Positions 60,994 to 64,000 of a DNA stretch of 64,000 nt are shown here, one piece after another. The notes beneath the pieces are model-generated. The model saw nothing but the letters and a program-made list of their open reading frames with translations, did no database searches and was not told where the DNA came from. The stretch covers positions 1 to 64,000 of the forward strand of contig CALXOL010000011.1 in NCBI GenBank assembly GCA_944390015.1. The letters run 5' to 3'. Made by a program: the position numbers and the translations under genes. The stretch is from an uncultured Spirochaetaceae bacterium (GTDB lineage: Bacteria; Spirochaetota; Spirochaetia; Sphaerochaetales; Sphaerochaetaceae). Position 1 is the stretch's first letter; every line of letters begins with the position of its first letter.

Positions 60994-61050
60994 AAAAAAG
61001 CTAACAGGGTTGATGCCTTTTAGAGTATCATTTTCCTAAAGGAGGAGAAT

Positions 61051-61695
61051 ATGACGATAGAACGAAGAATGACCCTCAATCCAGTGACGATAAGTCCTGA
61101 TGCAAGCGTTGTGGAGGCTTCCGAGCTGATGAAGAAGGAAAAGGTCCACCGCCTTCCCGTTCTTGATAAGGATAAGAAGCTCGTTGGAGTTATAAGTGAG
61201 AAGGATATCCTCTATGCTTCTCCATCTCCCGCATCAAGTCTTTCCATACATGAGATGGCTTATCTACTAAGCCAGCTTACCGTACGTAAGCTCATGACCA
61301 AGAATCCTGTTACGATAAGCAAGGATGTTCCTGTTGAGGAAGCTGCAAGGATAATGGTAGATGAGGATCTTTCCTGTCTTCCTGTCGTAGAAGGGGATAG
61401 GCTTGTAGGAATAGTAAGCAAGAGCGATCTTTTTAAAATCCTCATAGAACTCTTCGGTGCGAGAACTAAGGGCGTCAGGGTAAGCTTTCTTGTCGATGAT
61501 AAGCCAGGGCTCATCGCAGATACCTCAAGGGATATTGCGAACGCAGGACTTGATATCATCTCTTTTGGAACCTTCATGGGAACGGATCCTACGAACAGGA
61601 TTTGTACAGTAAAGGTTGCATCGACCGATTCAGATAAGGTCATTGCACTATTAAAGCCTCATGTCAAGGCGATTCTTGATGTGAATAATGTCTGA
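61051..61695 (+). CDS. CBS-pair plus ACT domain protein (AcuB-like)
   Basis: A 214-residue regulatory protein with two CBS domains (MTLNPVTISPDASVVEASELM and MTKNPVTISKDVPVEEAARIM) that form an adenosine-nucleotide-binding Bateman module, followed by an ACT-like domain from about residue 142 (RVSFLVDDKPGLIADTSRDIANAGLDIISF), which typically binds amino acids. Similar CBS-ACT genes occur beside branched-chain amino-acid transporters, as here. GGAGG precedes the ATG. It may sense branched-chain amino acids and energy state; this is inference. Confidence 0.85.
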   Translation: MTIERRMTLNPVTISPDASVVEASELMKKEKVHRLPVLDKDKKLVGVISEKDILYASPSPASSLSIHEMAYLLSQLTVRKLMTKNPVTISKDVPVEEAARIMVDEDLSCLPVVEGDRLVGIVSKSDLFKILIELFGARTKGVRVSFLVDDKPGLIADTSRDIANAGLDIISFGTFMGTDPTNRICTVKVASTDSDKVIALLKPHVKAILDVNNV

Positions 61696-61700
61696 CTTAT

Positions 61701-61728
61701 GGGCGCAGGATTCTGCGCCTTATTTGTT
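61701..61728. terminator. Terminator at the end of the liv operon
   Basis: GGCGCAG-GATT-CTGCGCC is a perfect 7-bp stem followed by TTATTTGTTAGTTTTT. It lies between the convergent CBS-ACT and rarA genes and just touches the rarA stop. Confidence 0.82.
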
Positions 61729-63933
61729 AGTTTTTATCTGCACGCTCTGCCATTCCAGAGTACTTTCATTTACATCGGCATGTGTCTTTGGGGGTATTCT
61801 GCGGATTATTGCCGATGTGGATGAGAACGGTACATCTCTGTCTTTCAGAGCTGAGATGAATTCATCTTTTAAAGCAGCATCAAGGTGTTTTGAGTAGGAT
61901 TTTGTCCACCATGATGAAGCAATCTTCTCATCAATATGCCGGCTCTCCCTCATCGTCATATATTCAATCTTTGCCCCAGGGATGTATTTGCCTATAAGAG
62001 ATTCAAGATCTGAATCATCCCATGAGGAAAGCTTCGATGACATGTAGATTTTCTTCTCCGCTCTCTCAGCATCTACTTTTAATTCTCCGCAGAGGAAAGA
62101 GCTTACCCTCGATGCTCTTTTCGCAATTGATGTGGCTATGAGGACTACTGTCTTTGAGTGAATAAATTTCTCAAGCTTCTTTAAAACAGCCTCTCCTTTT
62201 TCAAGATCGACAAGGATGTCCCGCGCAGCAATTAGGGAGAAGTCCATGTCGCTCTCAATACTATCAATGGCGTTTACGTAGCTCTCGTCTATAAGGATGC
62301 GCGGGCGAAGCAGCTCTTCAAGCTCATTTGTTATCTGAGCTATCGCATCTTTTTCCTCTTCCTTCCTGACTATTGCCGTAACCGAGCCTTCGGGTGTCAT
62401 CTTAAGCGCAGGATAGATTAATAGTCCTGTTCCCGCATTTACTATCAGGGCATTCGCATGCCTTGGTATCGTTATATCCTGATAAAGCGCATCCCTGATT
62501 CTTTTAAGCTCTCCGCTTCTCTGGCTCATGGCACGGCTGAGCCATACATCCTTTTTCTTATCTCCGGGAGACCATGTAAGCTCTTCATTACCATCATCGA
62601 TGTTTATGCTTTCTAGCTGGCTCATCCTGTGCTCAATTACACTTTCCTTTATGCTCTGCTCATATCCAAGGTTGCCAGGACGGTAGTATATCTTTCCTAC
62701 AAGAGAGGAGGGCAGGTACTGCTGGGATACCCAGTGATCCTTATAGGAGTGGGGGTAGAGATATCCCTTTCCATGGCCAAAGCCGTCCTTGTCTCTGCTA
62801 TCATCCTTCAAATGATTGGGAACATCGTCCCTGGCTTCCTTCTCCACATCGCTTAGAGCATCAAAAAATGCAAGAGTTGAATTACTCTTTTTTGTGGTTG
62901 CAAGATATAGTGCCGCCTCTGTCAGATGGAATCTTCCCTCTGGCAGTCCGATCCTGTCAAAAGCAGATGCGCAAGCTTCCACGATTCTTATCGCATCAGG
63001 GTCTGCTAGCCCTATGTCCTCACTTGCGCTGATCAGCATTCTTCTGAATATGAATCTGGGATCCTCTCCTGCGGCAACCATACGTGCAAGCCAGTAGAGC
63101 GTCGCATCGGGATCGCTTCCCCTTATGCTCTTTATGAAGGCACTTATAACGTCAAAATGATAATCCCCTTCCTTGTCATACAGTACGGCTTTCTTCTGTA
63201 TCGACTCCTCAGCCGCTTCTTTTGAAATAAATATTTCGGTTCCGCTTGGCGGAGGAAAGGAGTCTACGGATGTCTCTACCGCCAGCTCAAGGGCATTTAA
63301 AAGGCTTCTCGCATCCCCTGATGCGACATCGATAAGATGTTCAAGAGCACCGGATTCGAATGTTACAACATATTCACCATACCCCCTCTCCTTATCTGAG
63401 AGGGCCTGATGAGCAATTTTCTCCAGATCTTCTTTCACAAGCTTTTTTAACTGGAAGATCCTTGAACGGGATACAAGGGCTGCATTGACTTCGAAGTACG
63501 GGTTCTCAGTCGTGGCACCGATTAATATCACGGTACCGTTCTCAACCCATGGAAGCAGTGCATCCTGCTGTCTCTTGTTCCAGCGGTGCACCTCATCTAT
63601 GAATAGGATTGTCTTTATACCATGCAGGCTTCTTCTCTCTCTTGCTGCGTTAATCTCCGTCTCAAGCTCTTTTAGTCCTGCGAGTACCGCGTTGAGCGTG
63701 GAGAAATAACTTTTTGTCGTATTGGCAATCACACGGGCCAGCGTGGTCTTCCCCGTGCCGGGAGGGCCGTAGAATATGATGGATGAGAGCTGATCGAGCT
63801 GGATGGCGCGCCTTAAGAGCCTGCCTTTCCCAAGTATGTGTTCCTGTCCGACATATTCATCGAGCGTGCGTGGCCTCATCCTGCTTGCAAGCGGCTCACT
63901 CTCCTTTGCTACACTGGATTCAAAAAGATCCAC
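61720..63933 (-). CDS. rarA: RarA/MgsA AAA ATPase fused to a C-terminal methyltransferase-like domain
   Basis: A 737-residue protein. The first ~430 residues are a replication-associated RarA/MgsA/WRNIP1 ATPase: [14 protein letters not shown], Walker A [12 protein letters not shown], Walker B [11 protein letters not shown], sensor 1 GATTEN, and the C-terminal [22 protein letters not shown]-type tetramerisation region ending QQYLP. From about 450 to the end is an extra domain seen in spirochaete and cyanobacterial fusions; [15 protein letters not shown] and [14 protein letters not shown] give it a Rossmann/methyltransferase look. GTG start with GGGAGG nine bases upstream. Confidence 0.93.
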   Translation of the reverse strand: [737 protein letters not shown]

Positions 63934-63955
63934 TTCGGATTTCCTCCCAGAAGTA

Positions 63956-63961
63956 AGTATA
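63956..63961 (-). promoter_or_regulatory. Possible -10 box of rarA
   Basis: TATACT on the minus strand, 23 bases before the GTG; no good -35 hexamer was found within normal spacing. Confidence 0.35.
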
Positions 63962-64000
63962 CAGCATGTTGCTCTGCTGGCTCAGCGGTCTGTTCCTAAG

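Noticed and set aside
1-64000. CRISPR arrays, prophage or insertion-sequence genes
   Set aside because: No regularly spaced short repeats, cas genes, transposases, integrases or phage structural genes were seen.

Overview
The window looks like a chromosomal segment of a host-associated, fermentative spirochaete, probably Sphaerochaetaceae or a Treponema relative. This rests on several features: solute-binding proteins whose signal peptides end in FAGGASE, families of small beta-barrel proteins ending in YKF, a spirochaete-type 6-phosphofructokinase, a RarA protein with a C-terminal fusion, and the ppk/ppx/pfkA grouping. The assignment comes from protein recognition by eye, not from a database search. 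No prophage, insertion sequence, CRISPR array or rRNA was seen.

Layout. 0.1-8.5 kb: flavodoxin, cation efflux, selenium/molybdenum hydroxylase maturation genes (yqeC and an xdhC-yqeB fusion), proA-proB with a glycosyltransferase-like gene, and a DMT exporter. 8.5-12.5 kb (minus strand): trmL-proC-serS-pncB, which with proBA completes proline synthesis. 12.6-20.4 kb: uppP, dinB, two exported proteins, a divergent HemA-like protein, a mutarotase, a THEP1-type NTPase, tRNA-Arg(UCU), tRNA-Pro(UGG) and nth. 20.4-27.6 kb: an orphan vsr, ppk-ppx-pfkA, a HAD phosphatase with an XRE regulator, and an M18 aminopeptidase.

27.6-34.5 kb holds two tandem, nearly identical TRAP transporter operons (dctPQM). 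About 2.45 kb shows no difference by eye while promoters and 3' ends have diverged, as expected for recent gene conversion. 34.5-38.6 kb: a membrane-anchored orphan, three small acidic helical orphans, and a Pit phosphate transporter with its DUF47 partner. 38.9-45.6 kb: a PHP phosphatase, a GntR regulator and an operon matching the frlB-O-N-M-D order of Bacillus fructoselysine (Amadori product) catabolism; no ABC ATPase is encoded with it. 45.7-47.9 kb: a complete AmmeMemoRadiSam cassette, a widely conserved but poorly understood system. 47.9-51.6 kb: three paralogous barrel proteins, an AEC transporter and a methyltransferase with a 3' frameshift.

51.6-54.1 kb is a small variable spot: a decayed AAA-ATPase pseudogene, a five-gene tRNA array (His, Arg, Lys, Leu, Gly), a 61-bp nested palindrome and an intact AAA/DUF4143 ATPase. 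54.4-64 kb: a 2-hydroxyacid dehydrogenase, a methyltransferase, a livJHMGF branched-chain amino-acid ABC operon followed by a CBS-ACT protein, and the RarA fusion.

Three themes recur. Several genes have a consensus -10 box only 5-9 bases before the start codon and no Shine-Dalgarno sequence, which suggests leaderless mRNAs. Each transporter operon has a GC-rich hairpin between the binding-protein gene and the first permease gene. Many convergent genes overlap or share bidirectional terminators.
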